From positions 1 to 8,458 of the forward strand of contig SLSG01000288.1 of assembly GCA_007130545.1 (NCBI GenBank): a stretch of DNA of 8,458 nt, written 5' to 3'. The DNA comes from Bacteroidales bacterium. Lineage in GTDB: Bacteria; Bacteroidota; Bacteroidia; Bacteroidales; UBA7960. The translations under genes were made by a program, and so were the position numbers. Under the pieces are notes generated by a model, which did no database searches, was not told the origin of the DNA, and was given only the letters and a program-made list of their open reading frames with translations. Below are positions 1 through 6,701 of the stretch, piece after piece; positions within the stretch are counted from its first letter, which is position 1; each line of letters begins with the position of its first letter.

Positions 1-79
1 AGAACCATGCAAGTGCGGCCGCAAGAAAGTCAAAGGCAATGTATTTTATCAGCTGCTTATTCTGTAGCTTTTTATCCAT
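1..79 (-). CDS. Probable sugar transferase, N-terminal fragment (runs off left edge)
   Basis: The minus strand has an ATG at 79-77 followed by 26 open codons up to the window edge. The peptide begins MDKKLQNKQLI and continues KYIAFDFLAAALAWF. A short basic, Lys/Gln-rich start is followed directly by a hydrophobic helix beginning with Lys-Tyr and containing an Asp and an Ala-Ala-Ala-x-Ala-Trp stretch. This pattern resembles the first membrane segment of Bacteroidota undecaprenyl-phosphate sugar transferases and related membrane glycosyltransferases, which start cell-surface glycan synthesis on the inner membrane. The family match rests on recall of that N-terminal pattern only, because no catalytic region is in view. 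It lies 141 bases downstream of the sugar oxidoreductase on the same strand and could be co-transcribed with it. No Shine-Dalgarno sequence is seen. Any other inner-membrane protein with this N-terminus remains possible. Confidence 0.55.
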   Translation of the reverse strand, partial: MDKKLQNKQLIKYIAFDFLAAALAWF

Positions 80-220
80 GCAAGGAGCTTGTTTTCAATA
101 CAATAAGGCGTTGCAAGGGCCTTTTTTGACCTTTAAGCTGAAACAAAACAAAAAAATGTGCGGGGCTGAATTCAAATTAAGAACGCATGCAGCATTGCCA
201 TATTGTATGCTTATGACAAT

Positions 221-1204
221 TCAGCCAATCTCCAGGCCGGATTTGATCTTTTCCATGATCTGGTAGGCGAGCTCCAGCGAACTGTATCCATCCATGATCG
301 TCACCAATGGTTCGGTATTATGAACAATGGAGTCATGAAAGGTTTCCAGTTCTGTCTGTATGGCATTGATTGGCTGGATCTCCGGTTTGTCGATCCAGAT
401 CTGTTTTGGGGTCTTCCCCCTGCCGAGATCGATCAGCATGGCAAATGGGTCTGGTTGCCCCTCTGCATCATGCATACGTATCAGGTCGGTTTCCTTTTTC
501 AGGAAGTCCACCGCAATATAGCTGTCTTTTTGGAAAAACCGGGATTTCCGCATATTTTTCATAGAAATGCGGCTGGCCGTCAGGTTGGCCACACAACCAT
601 TGTGAAATTCGATGCGTGCATTGGCAATGTCCGGGGTTTGGGACAGAACGGCCACCCCGCTTGCCGAAATTTTCCGGACACGTGACTTCACCACATGCAA
701 AACAATGTCAATGTCATGGATCATCAGGTCCAGGATAACGGGTACATCTGTACCCCGCGGATTGAACTGCGACAGCCTGTGGGCTTCAATGAACATCACG
801 TTGGAAAAATATGGCTGGGCCGCGATAAACGCGGGATTAAACCTTTCCACATGCCCGACCTGAACCTTGACCCCAGCCTCTCTGGATAGTTCAATGAGGT
901 TACGGGCCTCGGGAAGGGTAGTGGTCAGTGGTTTTTCAATGAACACATGCCTGCCCTGCTTCAGAGCCTTGGACGCGCAGTCAAAGTGAGATACGGTCGG
1001 GGTGACGATGTCCACCATCTGGCAGGCATCAATCAGGTCTTCTGCCGAATCAAAGGAGCGGATGCCAAACTGGCTTTCCACCTCCCTGCTGTTATCGGCG
1101 TCGGGATCATAAAAACCAACGAGGTCAAACCGGCCGGAGGCCAGGATGCATTTTAAGTGAATTTTACCAAGATGTCCAGCACCCAATACCCCGATTTTTT
1201 TCAT
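221..1204 (-). CDS. Gfo/Idh/MocA family NAD(P)-dependent sugar oxidoreductase
   Basis: This 327-residue protein has the usual length of the family, which oxidises or reduces hydroxyls on sugars and nucleotide sugars in the cytoplasm. An N-terminal Rossmann fold starts at once with KIGVLGAGHLG (residues 3-13, the dinucleotide-binding glycine loop). The family's EKP motif is at 90-92, with the catalytic-type Lys91. VGHVERFNP (117-125) and DLMIHDID (159-166) come from the C-terminal substrate domain; His163 and Asp164 occupy the usual active-site position. The block HRLSQFNPRGTD (142-153) recalls GnnA-like UDP-GlcNAc 3-dehydrogenases of lipid A synthesis, but that specificity is only a suggestion. 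The frame is open for 34 codons further upstream, but a good promoter sits inside that extension and the Rossmann strand begins right after Met1, so the start at 1204 is chosen. AAAGGA abuts the ATG, too close for a normal ribosome site. It is divergent from pcm. The family assignment is strong; the substrate is unknown. Confidence 0.9.
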   Translation of the reverse strand: MKKIGVLGAGHLGKIHLKCILASGRFDLVGFYDPDADNSREVESQFGIRSFDSAEDLIDACQMVDIVTPTVSHFDCASKALKQGRHVFIEKPLTTTLPEARNLIELSREAGVKVQVGHVERFNPAFIAAQPYFSNVMFIEAHRLSQFNPRGTDVPVILDLMIHDIDIVLHVVKSRVRKISASGVAVLSQTPDIANARIEFHNGCVANLTASRISMKNMRKSRFFQKDSYIAVDFLKKETDLIRMHDAEGQPDPFAMLIDLGRGKTPKQIWIDKPEIQPINAIQTELETFHDSIVHNTEPLVTIMDGYSSLELAYQIMEKIKSGLEIG

Positions 1205-1247
1205 TCCTTTTACTGGTTTAATTGTTCTTTTCGCTAAGCCTGTCAGG

Positions 1248-1277
1248 CAAAAGTATAATTTTTTGAAGTCCCTGAAA
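1248..1277 (-). promoter_or_regulatory. Bacteroidota-type promoter for the sugar oxidoreductase
   Basis: On the minus strand, TACTTTTG (1255-1248) matches the -7 consensus TAnnTTTG exactly. TTTC (1277-1274) lies 18 bases upstream as a one-mismatch -33 box. Transcription would start near 1241, leaving a leader of about 37 bases before the ATG at 1204. An imperfect operator-like inverted repeat, GCCTG-T-CAGGC (1238-1248), covers the predicted start site. The assignment is by motif only. Confidence 0.5.
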
Positions 1278-1387
1278 TGATTAATTTCGTATTTTGTTCG
1301 TCCCACCGGGAATTTTCGGTTTCACTGAGGGTTTGCGATGCCAGTGCAATGGAAAAACCGGGAAATCAGATCCTGTGGGTTGTTACC

Positions 1388-2041
1388 ATGAAGCCACTGA
1401 TTGATACATACCGGCACAAGGGCCTGAGAAAGAAACTGGCCGTGGAGGTCCGTTCCAAGGGGGTGCGGGATGAACGGGTCCTGCAGGCCATTGAGACCAT
1501 TCCAAGGCATTTTTTTCTGGACTCTTCTTTTGTCGAGTTCGCCTATCAGGACAAGCCATTCCCAATCGGGTCAGGCCAAACGATAAGCCAGCCCTACACG
1601 GTAGCTTTTCAGACAGAGTTGCTGAACCTGAAAAGAGGAGAGAAGGTTCTGGAGATTGGCACCGGAAGCGGTTACCAGGCTTGTGTGCTGGTTGAAATGG
1701 GTGCGCGTGTATTCAGTATTGAGCGGCACCATGGCCTGTATCTGAAAACCAAAAAGTTGCTGGAAGAAATGAAATACAGGCCGAGGCTGTTTTATGGAGA
1801 CGGTTATAAAGGCCTGCCTGCATTTGCCCCGTTTGACAAGATCCTGGTAACGGCAGCTGCTCCCTATATTCCTGAGCCCCTTATCCAACAACTTAATCAG
1901 GGGGGGATAATGGTCATTCCGGTCGGTCGTGGCCAGACACAGGTCATGATGAAGCTTACCCGGGTTTCTGATACAGAGGTGTCAAAGGAGGAATGCGGGT
2001 ACTTCCGGTTTGTGCCTATGCTGGAGGACAAGGCGGATTAA
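1388..2041 (+). CDS. pcm: Protein-L-isoaspartate O-methyltransferase
   Basis: This 217-residue enzyme transfers a methyl group from S-adenosylmethionine to isoaspartyl residues in damaged proteins, starting their repair. All family landmarks are present: PRHFF (39-43), GQTISQP (63-69) with the active-site Thr/Ser region, the SAM-binding motif I VLEIGTGSGY (87-96), the motif II acid in SIE (110-112), YGDGYKG (136-142), and the C-terminal FRFVPM (206-211). The length is typical. The frame is open upstream to 1277, but those residues do not resemble the family and run through the divergent promoter region. The ATG at 1388 puts the conserved DTYRHKGLR segment at residue 6, as expected. No Shine-Dalgarno sequence is visible. 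A weak promoter-like TTTG (1262-1265) and TATTTTG (1290-1296) lie upstream with an over-long 24-base spacer. It is convergent with the ABC permease, and the two stops overlap by four bases. Confidence 0.95.
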   Translation: MKPLIDTYRHKGLRKKLAVEVRSKGVRDERVLQAIETIPRHFFLDSSFVEFAYQDKPFPIGSGQTISQPYTVAFQTELLNLKRGEKVLEIGTGSGYQACVLVEMGARVFSIERHHGLYLKTKKLLEEMKYRPRLFYGDGYKGLPAFAPFDKILVTAAAPYIPEPLIQQLNQGGIMVIPVGRGQTQVMMKLTRVSDTEVSKEECGYFRFVPMLEDKAD

Positions 2042-3261
2042 GCCAGCCGGTCTGTGGCCTCCCGCAGCCCATTTCCCACCAACATAAATGCCAGCACCAT
2101 GAACATGATGCACAGGCCTGGCAGTACGGCAAGGTAGGCCTTGTCCAAAATGATGTAGCCATAATGTTCCCTGATCATGGTACCCCACGAGGGCATGGGT
2201 GGTTGTACCCCGATACCAAGGAAACTCAGTCCGGCCTCAATCAGAATTGCAGATGCAAAATTGGCTGCGGATATGACTACTACCGGACCCATTACATTGG
2301 GCAGGATATGCCGGCGGATGATCCGGAAATTCCCCAGCCCCAGAGCCCTCGCTGATTCCACGAATTCTTTTTCACGTATGCTGATCACCTGGCCCCTGAC
2401 CAGCCTGGCCACCTCCACCCACATGGTCAGGCCAACGGCCACGAATACCTGCCAGAACCCTTTTCCAAGGGCAAAGGTGATGGCAATAACGAGCAACAGG
2501 GTCGGAATGGACCAGACCACATTGATCAGCCACACAATGAGATCGTCCAGCCTGCCGCGGAAAAACCCGGCAAGGCTTCCCAGGCTGATGCCGATTACCA
2601 GTGAGATGATCACCGCGATAAAGCCAACGGAAAGGGATACCCTGGTGCCGATGATCAGCTGGCTTAGCATGTCCCGTCCGAAACGGTCTGTGCCCAACAG
2701 AAACCGCCTGGTCCGTAAGTGCTCTTCCCGGACCCTTTCCTGAAGGGCATCCAAAGCAACCAAATGCCGGTCCCCGTTCAGATCTGTAATCTGGAATTTG
2801 CCATCCGGAGTCTTTTCGGCTTGCCCGTTCCCGGGCAGGGCATAGGCTACATCCCATAGGCTTGCTTCCCCTGCAAGTCCCGGATACCCATCTGCACCGG
2901 ACCAGGTCTCATATTCCAGGACCTCGCCGTCCATTGACCAGGACTGTACCGGAATGGTCGTATATGGAAGGGGTGACCCAAACAGCATTTTCCTCCAAAC
3001 GGGCGTGCCCCGGAAGGAAATATTTTTCCTGATGAAAAGAAACGCTGCACTGAACCCGGGTTTTTCCGTAGCGATTTCCAACTGCTGGTGATTCGCGAAC
3101 GGAGTGGGATCCGGGGTGATCAGGTATCCTGCCACCGCCAAAAAGACCGACAGGATGATCCACAGCAAGCCCGCCATAGCGGTGGGATTGCGTTTAAACC
3201 TGCCCCAGGCCATTTTGCCCGGAGACTCCCTGGGCGGCCTTGTCTTAATGAAACCAGCCAT
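2038..3261 (-). CDS. ABC transporter permease, OppC/DppC class, with a large outer loop
   Basis: This is an inner-membrane permease subunit of a peptide/nickel-type ABC importer (407 residues; usual OppC length is about 300). A short cytoplasmic tail with GRFKRNPTAMAG (20-31) leads into the first membrane helix (about 28-48). A hydrophilic segment of about 135 residues (about 50-185) follows, presumably periplasmic. The conserved core then begins with LLGTDRFGRDMLSQ (188-201). Membrane helices fall around 208-235, 240-265, 268-286, 325-350 and 375-396. The EAA loop that contacts the ATPase is visible as ESARALG (302-308) to HILPN (318-322). The frame is open up to 3492, but that overlaps the divergent neighbour. 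Met at 3261 is chosen; Met at 3312 would add 17 odd hydrophobic residues. No partner permease, ATPase or binding protein is adjacent, so the substrate is unknown. The extra segment explains most of the length difference and I recall it from other Bacteroidota permeases. Confidence 0.87.
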   Translation of the reverse strand: MAGFIKTRPPRESPGKMAWGRFKRNPTAMAGLLWIILSVFLAVAGYLITPDPTPFANHQQLEIATEKPGFSAAFLFIRKNISFRGTPVWRKMLFGSPLPYTTIPVQSWSMDGEVLEYETWSGADGYPGLAGEASLWDVAYALPGNGQAEKTPDGKFQITDLNGDRHLVALDALQERVREEHLRTRRFLLGTDRFGRDMLSQLIIGTRVSLSVGFIAVIISLVIGISLGSLAGFFRGRLDDLIVWLINVVWSIPTLLLVIAITFALGKGFWQVFVAVGLTMWVEVARLVRGQVISIREKEFVESARALGLGNFRIIRRHILPNVMGPVVVISAANFASAILIEAGLSFLGIGVQPPMPSWGTMIREHYGYIILDKAYLAVLPGLCIMFMVLAFMLVGNGLREATDRLA

Positions 3262-3294
3262 TTTAAAAAAGACAAATGTATAAAACAAAAACGA

Positions 3295-3326
3295 TTTCCA
3301 GGTGTTGTTCATTTTGATTAATTTTG
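3295..3326 (+). promoter_or_regulatory. Bacteroidota-type promoter for the thioredoxin-fold gene
   Basis: TAATTTTG (3319-3326) matches the -7 consensus TAnnTTTG exactly, and TTTC (3295-3298) gives a one-mismatch -33 box at a 20-base spacing. The predicted start is near 3332, leaving a leader of under 20 bases before the ATG at 3350. It overlaps the divergent permease's upstream region. Confidence 0.45.
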
Positions 3327-3332
3327 TAAGAC

Positions 3333-3360
3333 CAATTATATAGCTGCGTATGAAAACCAA
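3333..3360 (-). promoter_or_regulatory. Possible promoter for the ABC permease
   Basis: On the minus strand, TATAATTG (3340-3333) is one mismatch from TAnnTTTG, and TTG (3360-3358) lies 17 bases upstream. A second, closer -7 match, TACATTTG (3280-3273), has no recognisable upstream box but sits just before the chosen start at 3261. Which of the two is used affects the choice between the starts at 3312 and 3261. The evidence is weak. Confidence 0.25.
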
Positions 3361-3901
3361 GCAATTATGGATCGCCATGGCATTTATGGGCCTGCTGTTT
3401 CTGGAATCGGGATCAGATGCCACGGCACAGGAGAACGGGATAAACTGGATAAGCATCGAGGAAGCCGAGACCCTGAGCAGGCAGCAACCCAAAAAGATTT
3501 TTGTGGATGTTTACACGGACTGGTGTGGATGGTGCAGGAGAATGTCGTCAGAGACCTTTACCCACCCGGTCATCATAGAATACATCAATGAGCATTTCTA
3601 TGCGGTGAAACTGAATGCGGAACAGGGTGATCCCATTACTTTCCGGGGTACGGAATATAATAATCAGAATCCCGGTCAGCGCCGGTCGGCACATGATTTT
3701 GCGATCGCATTGCTGCAAGGCAGGATGAGTTATCCCAGTGTGGCCTTTTTCGATGAAGACCTGAACCTGATCACCGCACTGCCCGGTTTTCGTCCTCCCA
3801 AAACCATGGAACCGATTTTGGTGTTTTTCAGTGAAGATGTGTTTAAGGAAACCTCTGACCTGGATGCCTTTATGAGCAGCTTTGAGGGCAAGGTGCGCTA
3901 A
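3350..3901 (+). CDS. Exported thioredoxin-fold protein with CGWC motif
   Basis: This 183-residue protein has an N-terminal signal peptide: Lys2 and Lys4, a hydrophobic core about 6-18, and likely cleavage after ATA near residue 26. It should therefore act in the periplasm. A thioredoxin fold follows, with strand KIFVDVYTDW (49-58), the redox motif WCGWC (58-62, cysteines 59 and 62), RRMSSETF after it, and a second strand YAVKLNAE (84-91). A loop of about 30 residues leads to MSYPSVAFFD (126-135), where Pro129 is the expected cis-proline. Proteins of this kind reduce or exchange disulfides; the longer active-site helix (RRMSSETFTHP) resembles the DUF255/thioredoxin_7 group rather than classical TrxA. 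Partners are unknown. It is divergent from the permease and convergent with the glycan operon, ending five bases from it, with no room for its own terminator. Confidence 0.85.
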   Translation: MKTKQLWIAMAFMGLLFLESGSDATAQENGINWISIEEAETLSRQQPKKIFVDVYTDWCGWCRRMSSETFTHPVIIEYINEHFYAVKLNAEQGDPITFRGTEYNNQNPGQRRSAHDFAIALLQGRMSYPSVAFFDEDLNLITALPGFRPPKTMEPILVFFSEDVFKETSDLDAFMSSFEGKVR

Positions 3902-3906
3902 ACTGC

Positions 3907-5496
3907 TTATTTCCACTCATTTTCAAGATACCACTGGCAAATCAGCGCATTCAGGCTCCGGTACCTTTCCAGTGGTTTTTTACCCTGTGCCTTCAGGCTC
4001 CGTCCCAGTTCCGCTGTAAACTTCCCGTAACAGATCCAGTCAGCCTTAGCGGCCTTTTTTCGCAGCAAGGCGGAGGGGAGTAAGTTCCAGCCCAGCCTCC
4101 TCAATGCCCGGGGGATTTTTAAGGGCCTTTTCCCGGGGATCTCCCCGAATCCGAAAACCACGTTTAACGGACCGAAATAACGGCTTTCCAGTACTTCGTC
4201 GTAAAGTTTTTTGCCGTCCCTCAGCGAGTAGGGAATCCGGCTGAAGAAGCTGGCCATCCGTCTGCTCCACAAGGGGAAGTATACCCGGTAACCAAAAAAA
4301 GGAAATACCCGGGCAGAGTTAAAAATAAATTTGGGCAAGCGTTCACTGAAATTCCAGGTTTCCACCGCAGGGGTGTATCCAGGGATTTTTCCTGCGCTAT
4401 CTGAGAGATGGGAGGGAAGCCAGTGCCTTGCCCTAAGCTCCAAATGCCTTTCTGTGTCCTTATCATGTGGCACGAATGGGAAAAAAGTCCGGACGATGTG
4501 CCTGGCAGTGTCCTGAAACTCACCCTTTGCCCCTCTGGAAATAAAACTTCCGCCCAGGTTGTCCCCCGGGTGGCCCGGCAAAAAGACGCTGTCAGCGGGC
4601 AAAAGATCATTTTCCTTAAGGAATTTCACCGCAAAATATTCCTGTAAAAATGGCATTGAAACCAGGTTTCCCGCATACCTGCAATAGTCCCGGAATAAGG
4701 GGTCGTCAGAAAAATGGCCAACATCAAGCCTGTCGTAATCCACAAAATGCCAGGGAAAGCCAAGGGTTCTGGCCACCCTTTCGCTCAAACCGGTTTCCTG
4801 GTTATGCCGCCCGTAGGTAAGGCAGACCACCCTTTCATACCCCGCTTTTTTGAGCATGCAGGCGATCAGCCGGGAGTCATATCCGCCACTCAGGGGGATT
4901 ACGGCTGTCCTGCCTCCCAGGTATTCGACCATGTCCCTGGCCTGGGCGTCCAATATCCTGAAAAGATCATCCTTTAAGGCTTCTGCATCCGACGATGAAG
5001 ATCCCGAAGGGACGAAAGCAAAAGGGCGTCCATCTTCCCTTGCCAGTCCGTTCTTCAGAAACAGGGCCTCTCCTGGCCGCAACCTTCTGACCCCCCTGAT
5101 CAGTGTTTCATCTCCCATTACATGACCGCCGGATAAAAACTCCGCCCGGGCCTGCGTATTTGGGGTGCGGGAGCCGGTGGTACCGGAAAGCAGGTAAGGG
5201 TCATCTGAAACGATCCAGGCAACATCACTGCTGGTGTAAAAAACCGGGAAAAAGCCCATGGGGTCGCAGCCGGCAAGAATTCCGTCATCTGCACGGATCA
5301 TCACCGAGAAGACTCCTTCCAGCTTGTCCAGCAGATTTTGCAGTTCAGCTTGCTTCTGTATCCCTGAAAACAGGCTCGCCGCCTTTTCCCCAGCCAATGG
5401 GCCGCTTCTGCCTCTCCAGACATAACCCTTGAAGGCGATGGCCCCGGACGCATGCCAGGGGTAAGGGTCGCCCGCCGAAAGGATCCATTCAGGCAT
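3907..5496 (-). CDS. Asparagine-synthase-like protein without the glutaminase cysteine
   Basis: This 529-residue protein has the two-domain layout of AsnB-type enzymes. The N-terminal part (about 1-150) resembles the class II glutamine amidotransferase fold (FKGYVWRG 22-29, LEGVFSVMI 59-67, GCDPMGFFPVFY 76-87) but starts Met-Pro, so the catalytic Cys2 is absent. The C-terminal part carries the ATP-pyrophosphatase loop PLSGGYDSRL (201-210) and a later GHPGDNLGG (308-316) at the place of the synthetase's second conserved loop. The expected chemistry is adenylation of a carboxylate followed by amide formation, using free ammonia or an amine. Members occur in surface-polysaccharide loci, where amidation of uronic acids is known, and Cys-less members such as beta-lactam synthetase form internal amides. 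The ATG at 5496 overlaps the glycosyltransferase stop by eight bases, favouring translational coupling; an earlier ATG at 5550 is possible. It is the last gene of the operon. Function beyond the fold is inferred. Confidence 0.82.
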   Translation of the reverse strand: MPEWILSAGDPYPWHASGAIAFKGYVWRGRSGPLAGEKAASLFSGIQKQAELQNLLDKLEGVFSVMIRADDGILAGCDPMGFFPVFYTSSDVAWIVSDDPYLLSGTTGSRTPNTQARAEFLSGGHVMGDETLIRGVRRLRPGEALFLKNGLAREDGRPFAFVPSGSSSSDAEALKDDLFRILDAQARDMVEYLGGRTAVIPLSGGYDSRLIACMLKKAGYERVVCLTYGRHNQETGLSERVARTLGFPWHFVDYDRLDVGHFSDDPLFRDYCRYAGNLVSMPFLQEYFAVKFLKENDLLPADSVFLPGHPGDNLGGSFISRGAKGEFQDTARHIVRTFFPFVPHDKDTERHLELRARHWLPSHLSDSAGKIPGYTPAVETWNFSERLPKFIFNSARVFPFFGYRVYFPLWSRRMASFFSRIPYSLRDGKKLYDEVLESRYFGPLNVVFGFGEIPGKRPLKIPRALRRLGWNLLPSALLRKKAAKADWICYGKFTAELGRSLKAQGKKPLERYRSLNALICQWYLENEWK

Positions 5497-6700
5497 GTTT
5501 CCGGGTTTTTTCAAGTATCTGATGATAGAGCTCCAGGTAGGACGCGACAACGACTTCTTTGCTGAACCGCCGGGTAACGGATTCCCTTATCCGGTCCGGC
5601 CTGTATTCAGCTGATCTTTGCATCAGTTCGTGCATGGCAGAGGCCAGAACGTCTGCCTGGCCGGGATCCACCAGCAAGCCGGTTTCCTCGCCTGTAAAAT
5701 CAGCCGGTCCCCCGGCCTTTGTGGCGATGACCGGGAGACCGCATGCCATGGCCTCAATGTAAACCACCCCAAATGCTTCAAAGCGGCTGGGCATTACGAA
5801 GGCGTGGGACTTTTGCAGATGGTGGCGGACCGCTTCACGGTTCAGCGGACCGGTAAAGGAAATGGTGTTTTCGAGGGACAGTTTCCTGGCCATGCTTTTC
5901 AGCCTACGGCCTTGCTGGCCCCCTCCGCCAATTACCACATTGAAGGGTCTGGCCATCCGTTCGGACAGGATTTTTGTCGCCCCGACCAGGGTGTCGATCC
6001 CTTTGTCCGCTTCCAGGTGGGCCAGGCAAAAAAAGGTAAAGGGGCCCGGCGGGGGCTGGTCTGCCGGAACGAAAAACCCGGTGTCCACCATATTGGGGAT
6101 GGTGGTGATCCTGTCCTTGCTTGCAGGGGCAAGGGAAACAATCTTTTCCTGCAGCGCCTGGCTGACGGTCACCACCTTAACGGCTCCTTCAAATATCTCT
6201 TTGAGCAGGGGTTTCTGCCAGGGGAGGAGCATATTCCCTGTATGCGGATTGCCGGAAATGAACCTACCCCTGTGTTCGGTAATGACATAGGGAATGTCCA
6301 TGGTCCTGTGGATCTCCATGGCTGCCAGTCCGGCCCACATGCTGCTGTGCACCTGAATGAGATCGGGTTTTTCAGTCGCACGGATACGGTCCCTGGCGAA
6401 GGAGACAAGGTCTCTGGTCCATCGGCGGACCTTGGCCATTTCATGGCCGGGCAGGACCAGGTGTCGCTTTACATGTTCACAGAAGCCGGCGGGATCGTCT
6501 TCGGTGCCGGGGGGTTGCCTGCCGGGTGAAAAGATGCTTTTCAGGCCCGCGGCATTCAAAGCCACCACGTCCACCCTTATGCCTGCATCTGCCAGGGCCA
6601 GGCCATGTTCCCTGAAAAACCGTCCGCCCCTGGGTGGGTACCAGGATGGAAGGACCAGGAGTTTAATCGGGCTGCGGGCATCCATGTTCTTCAGAAGCAT
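5489..6700 (-). CDS. GT4-family glycosyltransferase
   Basis: This 403-residue protein has the GT-B fold and typical length of GT4 enzymes, which transfer a sugar from a nucleotide donor with retention, here at the cytoplasmic face of the membrane. The N-terminal acceptor domain shows LLVLPSWYPPRGGRFFREHG (14-33) and TEHRGRF (141-147). The C-terminal donor domain contains IPNMVDTGFF (201-210), AHLEADKGIDTL (227-238), FTGPL (282-286) and the EX7E motif, with Glu308 and Glu316 in SRFEAFGVVYIEAMACGLPV (305-324). It starts one base after the flippase stop (TGA-C-ATG), which picks this Met over upstream in-frame Mets at 6955 and 6739 that lie inside the flippase gene; Met at 6685 is an alternative. 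Its 3' end overlaps the asparagine-synthase-like gene. Donor and acceptor cannot be told from the sequence. Confidence 0.92.
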   Translation of the reverse strand: MLLKNMDARSPIKLLVLPSWYPPRGGRFFREHGLALADAGIRVDVVALNAAGLKSIFSPGRQPPGTEDDPAGFCEHVKRHLVLPGHEMAKVRRWTRDLVSFARDRIRATEKPDLIQVHSSMWAGLAAMEIHRTMDIPYVITEHRGRFISGNPHTGNMLLPWQKPLLKEIFEGAVKVVTVSQALQEKIVSLAPASKDRITTIPNMVDTGFFVPADQPPPGPFTFFCLAHLEADKGIDTLVGATKILSERMARPFNVVIGGGGQQGRRLKSMARKLSLENTISFTGPLNREAVRHHLQKSHAFVMPSRFEAFGVVYIEAMACGLPVIATKAGGPADFTGEETGLLVDPGQADVLASAMHELMQRSAEYRPDRIRESVTRRFSKEVVVASYLELYHQILEKTRKHA

Positions 6701-6701
6701 G

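Noticed and set aside
80..220. Possible terminator or small RNA in the gap after the oxidoreductase
   Set aside because: On the minus strand there is a T-rich stretch (about 160-147), but only 4-base stems can be drawn before it. Nothing stable or conserved-looking was found.
203..685. Plus-strand open frame of 160 codons at the left
   Set aside because: It lies antisense to the oxidoreductase, and its translation has no recognisable motif, signal or ribosome site.
1277..1387. Longer N-terminus for pcm
   Set aside because: The added 37 residues are unlike the family and cover the divergent promoter region. The conserved sequence begins right after the Met at 1388.
2177..2743. Plus-strand open frame of 188 codons opposite the permease
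   Set aside because: The translation is Ser/Thr/Arg-rich with no membrane or domain pattern. The permease on the other strand has the conserved EAA loop and the LGTDRFGRD block.
3262..3492. N-terminal extension of the permease frame by 77 codons
   Set aside because: It would overlap the divergent thioredoxin-fold gene and both promoter candidates, and the added residues do not resemble the N-terminus of OppC proteins. The start at 3312 is left as a minor alternative.
5618..6529. Long plus-strand open frame (303 codons) inside the glycosyltransferase gene
   Set aside because: It is antisense to a gene with clear GT4 motifs. Its translation shows no family pattern and is the by-product of GC-biased codon use.
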